Counted from the first letter of the stretch, positions 1 to 11,006 are shown. The stretch is DNA of 64,000 nt from Tropicimonas sp. IMCC34011 (GCF_003390865.1 NZ_QMEJ01000002.1:558001-622000), one strand, 5' to 3'. Translations and numbers: made by a program. The notes: generated by a model not told the origin, from the sequence alone.

Positions 1-1263
<1,263 letters not shown>

Positions 1264-1343
1264 GGATCCTCTCCCTGACTGTGATGCCGGCGACGATCGC
1301 ACAGCCATCGCCGCATAGAAATAGACGCCAGCGGCGATCCGTT

Positions 1344-1357
1344 ATACGCAAACGTAT
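1344..1357. promoter_or_regulatory. Candidate LysR operator in the mmsA/lysR divergent region
   Basis: ATACG-CAAA-CGTAT is a perfect 5-4-5 inverted repeat that ends at the lysR start codon. It resembles the ATAC-N6/7-GTAT shape common in LysR-type boxes. Autoregulation and control of mmsA are inferred from position only. Confidence 0.45.
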
Positions 1358-2237
1358 GGACTGGGATGATGCGAAGTTTTTCCTCGCCGTCGCGCGGGAG
1401 GGGCAGATGCTGGGCGCGGCGAAGCGCCTCGGCACGTCGCAGGCCCGCCTGTCGCGGCGCGTCTCGGCGCTGGAGGAGGCCGTCGGCGCGCGACTTCTCG
1501 AACGCACCACCCGCGGATCGGAGCTGACGGAGGACGGACAGATCATCTTCGAGGCGGCGGAGCGGATGGAGGCCGAGATGCTGGAAAGCCTCGCGCGCCT
1601 CCAGGGGCGCCGGGGCGAGGTGCGCGGGACGATCCGGATCGGCGCTCCGGACGGGTTCGGCGCGGCCTTCCTCGCTCCCCGCCTCCACCGCCTGACCCAT
1701 ATCTATCCCGACCTGCGCATCGAGCTCGTGCCGATGCCGCATGCCTTCTCCCTCTCGCGGCGGGAAGCGGATATAGCGGTGATGGTCGGCCGGCCCGATC
1801 GCGGGCGGCTCAGGGTCCAGCGCCTCGCCGACTACACGCTGAGATGCTACGCTTCGGCGGGATATCTCGCCAGGTGCGGCACCCCCGCCACCCCCGCCGA
1901 TCTCGAGGGGCACGACCTCGTCGGCTATGTCGAGGACATGATCCCGACCTCCGAGCTGGCCTATGCCGGTGAGATCCTGCCCGGCTGGCGCTCCCGGATC
2001 GAGGTCTCCACCGCCGTGGGCCAGCTCGCCGCCGTCCGCTCGGGCGCCGGGATCGGCATCGTTCACGACTTCATGGCCGCCGGATCGGACCTCGTGCCGG
2101 TCCTGCCGGGCCACATCGTGACGCGGACCTACTGGATGGCGTGGCACGAGAACCTCCGCGTGGCGCAGCGCGTGCGGATCGCCGCGGAGTTCATCGAAGC
2201 CGAGGTGCGGGAGGCGCGGACGCTCTTCCGGCCCTAA
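1356..2237 (+). CDS. LysR-family transcriptional regulator
   Basis: A 293-residue LysR regulator. The N-terminal winged helix (residues ~1-60, with AAKRLGTSQARLSRRVSALE) is followed by a substrate-binding effector domain. The ATG at 1356 is chosen because it gives the standard LysR N-terminus MDWDDAKFFLAVAREG; the reading frame stays open further upstream, but that part overlaps mmsA. It is transcribed away from mmsA across a 92-bp gap and probably senses a metabolite of that pathway (inference). The stop overlaps the stop of the convergent small gene at 2234 by four bases. Confidence 0.9.
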   Translation: MDWDDAKFFLAVAREGQMLGAAKRLGTSQARLSRRVSALEEAVGARLLERTTRGSELTEDGQIIFEAAERMEAEMLESLARLQGRRGEVRGTIRIGAPDGFGAAFLAPRLHRLTHIYPDLRIELVPMPHAFSLSRREADIAVMVGRPDRGRLRVQRLADYTLRCYASAGYLARCGTPATPADLEGHDLVGYVEDMIPTSELAYAGEILPGWRSRIEVSTAVGQLAAVRSGAGIGIVHDFMAAGSDLVPVLPGHIVTRTYWMAWHENLRVAQRVRIAAEFIEAEVREARTLFRP

Positions 2238-2446
2238 TCCTCGCCGGGGGGCGGGCCGGGATCGAATGCGATGAGAAGCTGGTGGATCAGGTAGATCGCC
2301 GCCGCTCCCGACAGCGCCGCCCAGGCCCAGGCCTCGCGCAGGACCTCCGAGATCGCCCAGGCGCACACCAGCGCGACGATCAGGAGGCGCAGCCACAGCG
2401 GACGCAGGCTGTGGCTCTGGACGTCGAAGAAACCGGGGCGTTTCAT
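2234..2446 (-). CDS. Small membrane protein, function unknown
   Basis: A 70-residue protein with two predicted membrane segments (residues ~18-36 and ~41-60) and a short acidic C-terminus. I do not recognise a family. It overlaps the end of the convergent LysR gene by four bases and lies downstream of the FGE gene on the same strand (108-bp gap), so it may be co-transcribed with that gene. The clean hydrophobic pattern supports a real gene, but the ribosome-binding site is weak. Confidence 0.6.
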   Translation of the reverse strand: MKRPGFFDVQSHSLRPLWLRLLIVALVCAWAISEVLREAWAWAALSGAAAIYLIHQLLIAFDPGPPPGED

Positions 2447-2554
2447 GGGCTCACGAAGCTGTCTGACATGGCGGAGATCCTGACGTTCGGACGATGGGAA
2501 GTCGAGGCTTCATCCGCGGACCGGCGGCGCCGCCCCGGAACCGGGGCGTGCAGG

Positions 2555-3520
2555 CTACAGGTCGGCCGCCACCCGGAACCCCGCGTTGCTCGTCGAGCTG
2601 TCGGGATCGTTCCGGGTACGGGAATGGACGTGGTAGCGGTCGCAGTAGCTCTCGTGGCAGAGGAACGAGCCGCCGCGCTGGATCCGCGCCGTGCCCTCAG
2701 CCGGCCCCTCCGGGTCGCGCTCCGGCATGCGTCCCGGCGCCGGACGGGGGCCATAGCGGTCCGCCACCCATTCCCAGACATTCCCAGTCATGTTCATCAT
2801 GCCATAACCGTTCGGCTCGAAGGCGGTGACGGGCGCGGTGCCGATGAAGCCGTCCTCGGCGGTGTTCTCGTCCGGGAACCGGCCCTGCCAGACGTTCATC
2901 CGATGCACCCCGCCCGGCTCGCGCTGATTGCCCCAGGGAAACTTCAGGCGCGCCTTGCCGCCCCGCGCGGCCCGCTCCCATTCGGCCTCCCGCGGCAGGC
3001 GCAGGCCGGCCCAGCGGCAATAGGCAACCGCATCGTACCAGGCGAGATGGACCGCCGGGTGATCGGCGCGCCCCTCCCACGTGCTGCCGGGTCCTTCGGG
3101 TGCAGCCCATGTCGCGCCCTCGACCTGACGCCACCAGCGAAGGCCGGGGGGAGAGTTCGGGAAGCGCGCGGGCTCACTCAGAGCCAAGTGGAACACGAAA
3201 CTCCAACCGAACCTCTCGGCCAGGGTACGATAGCCGGTCGCCTCAACGAAGCGGGCATAGTCGGCGTTGGTCACGGCGACGGGGGACATCAGGAAAGGGG
3301 AAATGCGGACCTTCCGGCGCGGCGCGTCGAGATCGCCGGGATAGGTGGACGTGCGCGCTCCCATCTCGAAGATGCCACCGGGAATTTCGGTCAGCCTTGC
3401 CCTGAGCTCGGCCTGTACCGCCTCTGTGGCAGGCATGACAGCCTCTACGGCGGCGACATGCTCCGCCTCCCCGACCGGGGCGCCCGCTCCGGGGCCGATG
3501 CAGCACCCTTGTCCCGACAT
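2555..3520 (-). CDS. Formylglycine-generating enzyme (sulfatase-modifying factor family)
   Basis: A 321-residue FGE-sulfatase-domain protein. Aerobic FGEs oxidise a cysteine in a sulfatase CxPxR motif to formylglycine and use copper bound by two active-site cysteines. The full catalytic signature is present near the C-terminus: GGSFLCHESYCDRYHVHSR, with Cys288 and Cys293, followed by NDPDSSTSNAGFR. This separates it from non-catalytic FGE-like proteins such as EgtB or PvdO. Start at 3520 has a strong GGAAGGAG site. No sulfatase is encoded nearby, so the substrate must be elsewhere. The N-terminal GCC (residues 5-7) is unusual and could bind metal (speculative). A perfect 19-bp palindrome sits 72 bp upstream. 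Confidence 0.9.
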   Translation of the reverse strand: MSGQGCCIGPGAGAPVGEAEHVAAVEAVMPATEAVQAELRARLTEIPGGIFEMGARTSTYPGDLDAPRRKVRISPFLMSPVAVTNADYARFVEATGYRTLAERFGWSFVFHLALSEPARFPNSPPGLRWWRQVEGATWAAPEGPGSTWEGRADHPAVHLAWYDAVAYCRWAGLRLPREAEWERAARGGKARLKFPWGNQREPGGVHRMNVWQGRFPDENTAEDGFIGTAPVTAFEPNGYGMMNMTGNVWEWVADRYGPRPAPGRMPERDPEGPAEGTARIQRGGSFLCHESYCDRYHVHSRTRNDPDSSTSNAGFRVAADL

Positions 3521-3591
3521 GGCTCCTTCCCCGCTGTCCGCCGCCCGTCCCTACTTCAGCGCCACGAAAAAGAGAACCGGCGAGGACACGC

Positions 3592-3610
3592 ATGTGCACA
3601 ACGTGCACAT
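3592..3610. promoter_or_regulatory. Perfect 19-bp palindrome upstream of the FGE gene
   Basis: ATGTGCAC-AAC-GTGCACAT is a perfect 8-3-8 inverted repeat in the 280-bp gap between the FGE gene (start 3520, minus strand) and the LacI gene (start 3801). It is almost certainly a dimer-binding site. The regulator is unknown; a metal-responsive factor would suit a copper enzyme, but this is inference. Confidence 0.65.
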
Positions 3611-3730
3611 TTCATCATCGTTCGCGCCGAAAGCGCCCATCTCCGGCGCAATCCGGGGGAAACTATGCGCGTATCGATAACCATTCGGCGGAATTCAGCC
3701 TTGACCGAGGGCGGTCGGTCGCTTCAGGTA

Positions 3731-3746
3731 TGATTAAACGATTTAC
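3731..3746. promoter_or_regulatory. Candidate LacI-family operator
   Basis: TGATTAAACGATTTAC, 55 bp before the LacI-family start, has the AT-rich arms around a central CG typical of LacI-family operators (TAAA-CGA-TTTA). The rest of the gap is GC-rich. It probably mediates autoregulation of the LacI gene and the downstream importer operon. Confidence 0.45.
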
Positions 3747-3800
3747 CCCGGCGGCGACTCGTCCGCCCCCCAGACGACGGCAGAAGAGGGACCGCAGCGC

Positions 3801-4781
3801 GTGCAGCCGAAGCTCAAGGACATCGCGAATGCGCTGGGAGTTTCCCCGGCCAGCGTGTCCAACGCCCTGCGCGGCACGGGGCGGGTCTCGGCGGACCTCG
3901 CCGAGCGGGTCCGGGCCGAGGCGGACCGGCTGGGCTATCGCCCCGGCCCCGCTGGACGGGCCCTGCGCACCGGGCGCTCGCAAATGCTCGGCCTGATCCT
4001 GCCGGATCTGTCCAACCCGCTTTTCCCCCGCATGGCGCAGGCGATCCAGCGCCACAGCGAGACGGCCGGCTACGGCATCCTCATCGCCGACAGTCACGGA
4101 GAGCGCGGTGCCCAGGAAGAGGCGATCGCGCGGATGCTCCAGCGCGGCGTCGACGCGCTCGTGATCATCCCCCGCCGCGGCACCGTCCTCCAAACCCCGC
4201 CGGTGCCGCATGCCCTGATCGACACGCCCTCGACGCCAGGCAATACCGTCTCGGCGGACCATCGCGGCGGCGGCGCCACCATCGTGCGTCACCTCGCCGA
4301 ACGCGGTCATTCGCGCCTCGTCCTCATCGGCGACAGCGACGCCTCGCCGGTCCAGCGCGACCGCATCGCCGGCATGCGCGAGAGCCTCGGCGACGGCATG
4401 ACGGCCACGACCGCCTGGCTCGCGGAAGACGGCATCGCGACCTGCTTCGATGCGATCGGGCGCGGCGCCACCGCCATCGCGACCACGTCCGACCTCGTCG
4501 CCCTGCAGATCCTCGGACCTCTGAACGAGGCCGGCATAGAGGTCCCGGAGCAGGTCGCCCTCTCCGGCTTCGACGATCTCGTCTTCGCCTCGGTCATGCG
4601 CCCGGCACTCACGACGCTGGTCGCGGATGCGAACGCCATCGGCTGCCACGCGATCGCGACCCTCACCGCAATATTAGAAGGGCGGCCCGCACCGCCCCCG
4701 ATGCGCGTCCCCATGACGCTCATCCCGCGCGCCTCGACGGCGCTGAGAACCAAACCCCGACAGGAGACCATCCCATGCTGA
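3801..4781 (+). CDS. LacI-family transcriptional regulator of the purine salvage operon
   Basis: A 326-residue LacI/GalR regulator. The N-terminal helix-turn-helix and hinge are textbook: LKDIANALGVSPASVSNALR at residues 4-23, then the periplasmic-binding-protein-like sensor beginning GLILPDLSNPLFPRM (~64). The start is a GTG with AGAGGGA upstream. Its end overlaps the start of the substrate-binding protein by seven bases, so it is the first gene of the importer operon. With a nucleoside hydrolase and adenine deaminase downstream, a purine or nucleoside effector is likely (inference). Confidence 0.93.
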   Translation: MQPKLKDIANALGVSPASVSNALRGTGRVSADLAERVRAEADRLGYRPGPAGRALRTGRSQMLGLILPDLSNPLFPRMAQAIQRHSETAGYGILIADSHGERGAQEEAIARMLQRGVDALVIIPRRGTVLQTPPVPHALIDTPSTPGNTVSADHRGGGATIVRHLAERGHSRLVLIGDSDASPVQRDRIAGMRESLGDGMTATTAWLAEDGIATCFDAIGRGATAIATTSDLVALQILGPLNEAGIEVPEQVALSGFDDLVFASVMRPALTTLVADANAIGCHAIATLTAILEGRPAPPPMRVPMTLIPRASTALRTKPRQETIPC

Positions 4782-5797
4782 AACGCTCCCTCATCGCCGG
4801 CGCCTCCGTGCTGGCCCTCGCGCCCGCCGCGAACGCCCAGGATTGCGAACTGACCATCTCGGTCTATTCCTTCGCCCAGGACGAGTTCGACGAGATCCTT
4901 TACACGCCCTTCGAAGAGGAAACGGGCTGCGAGGTCATCGTCGAGACCGGCAACTCCGTCGAGCGGCTGGCCAAGATTGCCGCCAACCGGGAAAGCCCGG
5001 TGATCGACATGGCGGTGGTCTCCGTCCACGACGCGCTCGAAGCGTCCCGCGACGGCCTTCTCCAGCCGATCGACACCGATGCGCTCGAGAACTTCGACAA
5101 GCTCTACGATCTCGCCAAGGACCCGCTCGGCAATGGCGAAGCGATTGGCTACACCTTCTACGCGACCTCCATCGCCTACCGCACCGACAAGGTCGAGGTG
5201 ACGAGCTGGGGCGATCTTCTCTCCGACGAGCTCGCCGGCAACGTCGCCTTCCCGGACGTGACGACGAACCAGGGCCCCCCGGCCCTCTACATGCTCGGCA
5301 AGGCGCTCGGCGACGATGACACCTCCCTCGAGGCGCCGATGGAAGCGCTCGGCGAGCATGCCGACGACATCGTCACCTTCTACGTCCGGTCCTCCCAGCT
5401 CGCGCAGCTGATGATGCAGGAAGAGATCTGGGCTGCTCCGATCGGCCGCTTCGCCTGGGGCCAGTTCAAGGACAGCGGCCTGCCCATCGCCTGGGCCGAG
5501 CCCGAGGAAGGCCAGACCGGCGGCCTGAACGTCATGGTCATGACGGCGAACAACGGCAACGAGGAGCTGGCGACGCGGTTCATGGACTACTGGCTCTCCA
5601 CCGAGGTCCAGACCAAGCTCGCCGAGGGTCTTGTGGACAGCCCCGCCAATGCCGAGGTCACCGTTTCCGACGAGGCGGCCGAGAACCTGACCTACGGCGC
5701 CGAGACCGTCGCACAGCTCGACCTGTTGCCGCCCGAGGCCATCGTCGACAACCGCGACGCCTGGATCGAGCAGTGGAACGCTCTCGTTGTCCAGTAG
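4775..5797 (+). CDS. ABC transporter substrate-binding protein (PotD/AfuA-like fold)
   Basis: A 340-residue periplasmic binding protein. A Sec signal peptide ends near residue 21 (ALAPAANAQ), and the mature part starts DCELTISVYSFAQDEF, typical of the spermidine/putrescine- and iron-type binding-protein families. The start follows AGGAGACC and overlaps the regulator. The downstream order permease-permease-ATPase completes an importer. Family members bind polyamines, Fe(III) or small organic ions; the neighbouring nucleoside hydrolase and adenine deaminase suggest a nucleoside or purine-related ligand (inference). Confidence 0.9.
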   Translation: MLKRSLIAGASVLALAPAANAQDCELTISVYSFAQDEFDEILYTPFEEETGCEVIVETGNSVERLAKIAANRESPVIDMAVVSVHDALEASRDGLLQPIDTDALENFDKLYDLAKDPLGNGEAIGYTFYATSIAYRTDKVEVTSWGDLLSDELAGNVAFPDVTTNQGPPALYMLGKALGDDDTSLEAPMEALGEHADDIVTFYVRSSQLAQLMMQEEIWAAPIGRFAWGQFKDSGLPIAWAEPEEGQTGGLNVMVMTANNGNEELATRFMDYWLSTEVQTKLAEGLVDSPANAEVTVSDEAAENLTYGAETVAQLDLLPPEAIVDNRDAWIEQWNALVVQ

Positions 5798-6629
5798 CGT
5801 CTTCGGCAACCGCACGACCGGTCTATCGCTGACATTGCCCGCGGCGCTCTTCGCCGCGGCCTTGTTCCTGGTGCCGGTCGCCATCCTGCTCTCGGAGGCC
5901 TTCGTCGGCCCCGAGGGCGGGTTTTCGCTCTCCGCCTATTCCGACTTCTTCGCCGACCCGCGCTACCGCGCCGTCTTCTGGCGCACGCTGAAGCTCGGTG
6001 TTCTCGTCACGCTCACCGCCGCAATCATCGGCTACGTCGCGGCCTTCGCCATCGTTTCCCTGCCGCCGAAATCGCGCGGGCGGATCTTCGGCCTCGTGAT
6101 CCTGCCGCTGATGATCTCCCCCGTCGCGCGGACCTATGCCTGGCTCGTGATCCTCGGCCGCACCGGGATCGTGAACGAAACCCTCGGCCTCTTCGGGATC
6201 GAACCGATCCGCTTTCTCTTCACCGAGACGGCCGTCTTCATCGGTCTGTTGCAGCTTTTCATGCCGCTGATGATCGTCAGCCTGATCTCCGCGATGGAGA
6301 ACATGCCGTCGGACGCCGTCCCCGCCGCCCGTCTTCTGGGCGCGAGCTGGGTCCAGGTCTTCCTGCGGGTGATCCTGCCGCTAACCCGCGAGGGCCTCGT
6401 GATCGGCGGAACGCTCGTCTTCACCGGCTCGCTCACCGCGTACATCACCCCCGCGATCCTCGGTGGCTCCAAGGTCCTGATGCTGGAGACGCTGCTCTAC
6501 CAGCGCGTGACCGTCGCCCGGGACTTTGCCTCCGCCAGCGTCATCGCCCTTATCCTCATCCTCATGTGCTTCGGTGCGAACCTCGTCCTGCGCCGCCTCG
6601 CCACCGTGAAGCGGAGGACCGCAGCATGA
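5787..6629 (+). CDS. ABC transporter permease (PotB-like)
   Basis: A 280-residue inner-membrane permease with about six membrane segments and the EAA loop near residues 177-197 (AARLLGASWVQVFLRVILP), which contacts the ATPase. The start appears to be TTG at 5787, overlapping the binding-protein gene by 11 bases; no good ATG occurs before the first membrane helix. It pairs with the next gene as the two halves of the channel. Confidence 0.9.
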   Translation: MSSSVFGNRTTGLSLTLPAALFAAALFLVPVAILLSEAFVGPEGGFSLSAYSDFFADPRYRAVFWRTLKLGVLVTLTAAIIGYVAAFAIVSLPPKSRGRIFGLVILPLMISPVARTYAWLVILGRTGIVNETLGLFGIEPIRFLFTETAVFIGLLQLFMPLMIVSLISAMENMPSDAVPAARLLGASWVQVFLRVILPLTREGLVIGGTLVFTGSLTAYITPAILGGSKVLMLETLLYQRVTVARDFASASVIALILILMCFGANLVLRRLATVKRRTAA

Positions 6630-7402
6630 ACCGCATCGCCGCCTGGACCGTGATATCGCTCCTTCTGGTGTTCCTGATCGGCCCCTTCATCATCATCCTC
6701 GGCGCCGCCCTCTCGGCGGGTCCGGTGATGGCATTCCCGCCGGACGGGCTGTCGCTGCAATGGTTCGAGAAGGTCTTCTCGATCGACAGCTTCCGCTCCT
6801 CCTTCGCGATCTCGATCTGGCTCGGCCTGTGCTCTCCGCTCGCCGCGCTGATCCTGGGCGTGCCGGCCTCCTACGCCATGGCCCGCTACGACGTGCGCGG
6901 GGCGGAGCTTGTGCGCCTCCTCGTCTCCGCGCCGATCATCGTGCCCGGCATCATCGTCGGCCTCGCGCTCCTGCGCTACCTCGTGATCCCGACCGGGATC
7001 GGCATCGGGCTGGCGCTCTTCCTCGCGCATACGGCGCTCGTTTTGCCCTATGCCGTCCGGGTCGTCTCCGCCTCGATGGACAACCTGCGCGCCGATATCG
7101 AGGAAGCCGCGGTGATGCTCGGCTGCTCCCGGCTCGGTGCGTTCCTCAGGGTCGTCCTGCCGAACATCCGGGGCGGCATCCTCGCCGCCTTCATCCTCGG
7201 CTTCGTCACCTCCTTCAACGAGGTGCCGGTCGCCCTCTTCCTCTCCGGCCCCGGCATCACCACGCTGCCGATCGACATGATCGGTTACATGGAAATCACC
7301 TATGACCCCTCGGTGGCGGCGCTCGCCGCGCTCCTTGCGGCGCTGTCGATCGCGATCGTCTTCGCCGCCGAGCGGTTCCTCGGATTGTCCCGCTATGTCT
7401 GA
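6626..7402 (+). CDS. ABC transporter permease (PotC-like)
   Basis: A 258-residue permease with six predicted membrane segments and an EAA loop at ~160-180 ([21 protein letters not shown]). The ATG at 6626 shares ATGA with the stop of the previous permease and has GGAGGA upstream, indicating translational coupling. An N-terminal [20 protein letters not shown] helix is typical of PotC/PotI permeases. Confidence 0.92.
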   Translation: MNRIAAWTVISLLLVFLIGPFIIILGAALSAGPVMAFPPDGLSLQWFEKVFSIDSFRSSFAISIWLGLCSPLAALILGVPASYAMARYDVRGAELVRLLVSAPIIVPGIIVGLALLRYLVIPTGIGIGLALFLAHTALVLPYAVRVVSASMDNLRADIEEAAVMLGCSRLGAFLRVVLPNIRGGILAAFILGFVTSFNEVPVALFLSGPGITTLPIDMIGYMEITYDPSVAALAALLAALSIAIVFAAERFLGLSRYV

Positions 7403-8354
7403 CTATGTCTCACTCCAGGGCCTGACCCTGACCTATGGCGACACCGTCGCCGTGCCCGCGCTCGATCTGGAGATCGCGAAGGGCGAACTGATCTGTCTTC
7501 TCGGGCCATCGGGCTGCGGCAAGACCACGACGATGCGGGCCATCGCGGGCCTGCTCAATCCAAGCTCCGGCACCATCACCATCGATGGGCGGGACGTGAC
7601 GCGGGTGCCGCCCTCGCGCAGGGAGGTCGGGCTCGTCTTCCAGTCCTACGCGCTCTTCCCGCATCTCAGCGTCTACGAGAACGTCGCCTTCGGCCTTCGT
7701 ATGAAGAAGTCGCCGGATGTCGATGCGCGGGTCAGGGAGGGACTGGCGACGGTGGGCCTTTCAGACTTCGCCTCCCGGATGCCGGCGGAGCTGTCGGGCG
7801 GCCAGCAGCAGCGCGTCGCCCTCGCGCGCTCGCTGGTGATGCAGCCCAAGGTGCTTCTGCTCGACGAGCCCTTGTCCAACCTCGACGCCCGCCTGCGCCT
7901 CGAGATGCGGATGGAGCTGCAACGCGTCCAGCGCGAGACCGGCGTCACCATGATCTTCGTCACCCACGACCAGGCCGAGGCGCTGTCCCTCGCCGATCGG
8001 ATCATCGTCATGCGCGGCGGCCGGATCGAACAGCAGGGCAGCCCGGAAGAGATCTACAACCGTCCCGCCACCGGCTTCGTCGCCGATTTCGTCGGTTTCG
8101 AAACGATCCTGCCGCAGGAGGACGGCACCGCGCTGGCCTGGCGCCCGAGCGCCGTGGAGCTGGGCAGCGGGCCCTACGAGGGGCGCGTCCAGGGCGTCTC
8201 CTTCGCCGGGGAGCGGCGGGACTATGTCCTCGATACGCAGTTCGGCCAGATCAAGGCAGATGTCGCAGCCGAGCGTCCCGCCCACGGCATCGGTGAGACG
8301 GTTGCCTTCGACCTGCCCCGCGAGAGGGCCGTGACGCTGGAGAGAGCAAAATGA
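7395..8354 (+). CDS. ABC transporter ATP-binding protein (PotA-like)
   Basis: A 319-residue importer ATPase. Walker [10 protein letters not shown] (~36), Q-loop [16 protein letters not shown] (~77), signature [15 protein letters not shown] (~134), Walker [16 protein letters not shown] (~156) and H-loop TH are all intact. A C-terminal TOBE-like regulatory domain follows residue ~230. The start overlaps the permease by eight bases, and the end overlaps the nucleoside hydrolase start (ATGA). Confidence 0.94.
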   Translation: MSDYVSLQGLTLTYGDTVAVPALDLEIAKGELICLLGPSGCGKTTTMRAIAGLLNPSSGTITIDGRDVTRVPPSRREVGLVFQSYALFPHLSVYENVAFGLRMKKSPDVDARVREGLATVGLSDFASRMPAELSGGQQQRVALARSLVMQPKVLLLDEPLSNLDARLRLEMRMELQRVQRETGVTMIFVTHDQAEALSLADRIIVMRGGRIEQQGSPEEIYNRPATGFVADFVGFETILPQEDGTALAWRPSAVELGSGPYEGRVQGVSFAGERRDYVLDTQFGQIKADVAAERPAHGIGETVAFDLPRERAVTLERAK

Positions 8355-9250
8355 GTGCCGACGCCATCGACCCTGCCGCGCCGCCCGTCTGGATCGACAC
8401 GGATATGGGCGTGGACGATCTCTTCGCGATCCTCGCGATCACGGCGCGTGTTCCCGTCGCCGGCGTCTCCGTCTCCTTCGGCTGCAGCACGCTGCCCAGA
8501 GCCTGCGAGAACGCCGCCGGTGCGGCGGAGCTCTTCTGCGGCGATTGCGCCCTCTTCTCCGGAGCGGACCGGCCGCTCCTCGGACGGATCGAGACCGCCG
8601 AGCGGATCCTCGGCCCCCGCGGCATGCCGACCCGAGGCATGGAGGTGCCGCCGCGCCGCGCTGATCTATCGTCCGCTCTTCCGGCCCTGACGACGTGGCT
8701 CGAGGAGGGCGGAGGTCCGATCCTCGCGCTCGGCCCGCTGACCAATCTGGCCACGCTCGCCCTCGCCCGCCCGGATCTGCGCCCCGACGAGATCACGTGG
8801 ATGGGCGGCAGCCTCGGTCGGGGCAACCATACCGAGTTCGCGGAGTTCAACGCGCTGGCCGATGCGCTGGCCGTCCAAATTCTGCTGGAGCGCGGCACCC
8901 GGATCCGCATGATCGACCTCGAGGCCTGCCGGAAGGTGCAGATCGTCGAGGAGGACATCCAGCGCCTGCCGTGCGATCTGCTGCAGGACCTGATGGGCGG
9001 CTATCTCGATATCGGCCTGTCCCGCGGGAGAAGCAGCATGGCGCTCTACGATCCCGTGGCCGCCGCCGCCCTCCTTGCGCCGGAACTCTTCCGCTTCGAG
9101 GACATCGCCCTCGAGGTGGACATCAGCGACGGCGAGCGCCGGGGTCAGACCCGGCGCGTCGAGGGTCCCGCCAATGCCGAGATTGCCGCCGAAGTGGATG
9201 CGGAGGCGGTGCGGGAGTGGTGCTTCCAATCCTGGGCCAGCGTGGAATGA
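8351..9250 (+). CDS. Nucleoside hydrolase (IunH/RihA superfamily)
   Basis: A 299-residue N-ribohydrolase that should split nucleosides to base and ribose. The calcium- and ribose-binding motif DTDMGVDD is at residues 16-23, and [17 protein letters not shown] (~151) carries the second ligand region. Translation is coupled to the upstream ATPase (ATGA) and to the downstream adenine deaminase (ATGA), so the imported compound is very probably a purine nucleoside that is hydrolysed, then deaminated. Base specificity cannot be read from the sequence. Confidence 0.9.
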   Translation: MSADAIDPAAPPVWIDTDMGVDDLFAILAITARVPVAGVSVSFGCSTLPRACENAAGAAELFCGDCALFSGADRPLLGRIETAERILGPRGMPTRGMEVPPRRADLSSALPALTTWLEEGGGPILALGPLTNLATLALARPDLRPDEITWMGGSLGRGNHTEFAEFNALADALAVQILLERGTRIRMIDLEACRKVQIVEEDIQRLPCDLLQDLMGGYLDIGLSRGRSSMALYDPVAAAALLAPELFRFEDIALEVDISDGERRGQTRRVEGPANAEIAAEVDAEAVREWCFQSWASVE

Positions 9251-11004
9251 GCGACGCCGACCTCACCGATCCCGAACTGCGGGACCGCGCCGTCGCCGCC
9301 GCCATGGGCCGTGCCCCGTTCGACCTGCTGATCCGCGGCGGACGCATCGCCTGCCCCGTGACGCACACGCTGAGGCAAGCGGATGTCGGCATCGTCGGCG
9401 CCCTGATCGCCTCGGTGCATGCGCCGGACCAAGGCCGCGAAGCGGCCGTGGTGATCGAGGCCGACGGGCTGACGATCGCCCCGGGCTTCATCGACACGCA
9501 CATGCATGTCGAAAGCTCGATGGTCACGCCGGCCGCCTATGCCGCCGCGATGCTGCCGCGGGGGGTCACGACGGCCGTCTGGGACCCCCACGAATTCGCC
9601 AACGTCGCCGGCCGGGCCGGCATGGACTACGCGCTCGGCGAGGCGGACGCCTCTCCCTTGCGGTTCCTGCCGCTCGTTCCCTCCTGCGTTCCCGCCGCAC
9701 CGGGCTATGAAGTGTCCGGCGCCGACTTCGGGCCGGACGTCATCGCGGACCTTCTGGCCGAGCCGGGCACCTTCGGCCTCGCCGAGGTGATGGACATGGC
9801 CGCCGTGACCGGCCGCGCGGATCGGATGCGCGGCATCGTTCAGGCTGCGCTCGCCTCCGGCAAGATGATCTGCGGCCACGCACGGAGCCTCGAGGGCGGC
9901 GCGCTGCAGGCCTATGCCGCCTCCGGAATCGCGTCCGACCACGAGCTGACCTCGCCCGAGGACCTGCGCGCGCGTCTCGAGGCGGGCATGACGATCGAAC
10001 TGCGCGGCTCGCATGATCACCTGCTTCCGGGCTTCGCGGAGGTGCTGGAGGCGCTGCCTCAGCTTCCGCCCACCGTGACGCTCTGCACCGACGATGTCTT
10101 TCCCGACGATCTGGCGGCCGCGGGCGGGCTCGACGACGTTCTTCGCCGGCTCATGCGTTACGGCCTGTCACCGATGCGTGCGCTTCAGGCGGCGACACTG
10201 AACGGCGCGCTCCGGATCGGTCGCCCCGACCTCGGCCTCGTCGGCCCCGGCAAACGCGCGGATCTCGTCCTGATGGAAGACCTGGCTTCGGTCAGCGTCG
10301 TGCGGGTGATCCGGGACGGCGCCCCCGTCCGTCCAGCCGCGCCGGAGCCGCGCCGTGTTCCGCCCGCGCTCCTCGGCACCATGCGTTGCGATGCCCCGTC
10401 GCCGGAGGAGATCCTGCCGCGCGCCGAGGGGGCCCGCGTCCGCGTCGCCACCATCGAGCGTCCGCGGTTCACGCAATGGGGGGAGACGGTGGCCGAGGTG
10501 AGGGACGGGCGCGTGCAGCCCCCGAAGGACGCCACGCTCATCTCCGTGCTTCACCGACACGGTCGCGGCGCCTCGACCCCTCGTACCGGCTTCCTGACCG
10601 GATGGGGTCGCTGGCGCGGCGCGTTCGGCACCACCGTGAGCCATGACAGTCACAACCTCACCCTCTTCGGCGCCCGGCCCGAGGATCTCGCGGTCGCTGC
10701 CGAGGCGCTGATCGCCTGCGGCGGCGGGATGGTTGCGGTGAAGGACGGACGGGTCTCCGCCCTCCTGCCCCTGCCCGTCGCCGGCCTCGTTTCGGATGCG
10801 CCGCTGGCGGAGATCGCGGCGGGCTTCACCGCGCTCAAGGCCGCGATGGACGAGATCGTGGAATGGAACCCGCCCTACCTCGTCTTTAAGGCGCTTGTGG
10901 GCGCGACCCTCGCCTGCAATGCCGGGCCGCACCAGACCGATCTCGGCATCGCGGACCCGCTCGCCGGGCGCCTCCTGCCGAGCCCGGTCCTCGGACCGGC
11001 ATGA
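9247..11004 (+). CDS. ade: Adenine deaminase (amidohydrolase superfamily)
   Basis: A 585-residue protein that converts adenine to hypoxanthine and ammonia. The metal-binding motif GFIDTHMHVESSM (~80), the WDPHEFANVAG segment (~115) and the C-terminal SHDSHNL (~463) are hallmarks of the Ade family, and the length fits. The frame stays open upstream, but the ATG at 9247 overlapping the nucleoside hydrolase stop gives the family N-terminus. It ends two bases before the stop of the convergent M20 gene. Confidence 0.93.
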   Translation: MSDADLTDPELRDRAVAAAMGRAPFDLLIRGGRIACPVTHTLRQADVGIVGALIASVHAPDQGREAAVVIEADGLTIAPGFIDTHMHVESSMVTPAAYAAAMLPRGVTTAVWDPHEFANVAGRAGMDYALGEADASPLRFLPLVPSCVPAAPGYEVSGADFGPDVIADLLAEPGTFGLAEVMDMAAVTGRADRMRGIVQAALASGKMICGHARSLEGGALQAYAASGIASDHELTSPEDLRARLEAGMTIELRGSHDHLLPGFAEVLEALPQLPPTVTLCTDDVFPDDLAAAGGLDDVLRRLMRYGLSPMRALQAATLNGALRIGRPDLGLVGPGKRADLVLMEDLASVSVVRVIRDGAPVRPAAPEPRRVPPALLGTMRCDAPSPEEILPRAEGARVRVATIERPRFTQWGETVAEVRDGRVQPPKDATLISVLHRHGRGASTPRTGFLTGWGRWRGAFGTTVSHDSHNLTLFGARPEDLAVAAEALIACGGGMVAVKDGRVSALLPLPVAGLVSDAPLAEIAAGFTALKAAMDEIVEWNPPYLVFKALVGATLACNAGPHQTDLGIADPLAGRLLPSPVLGPA

Positions 11005-11006
11005 GG

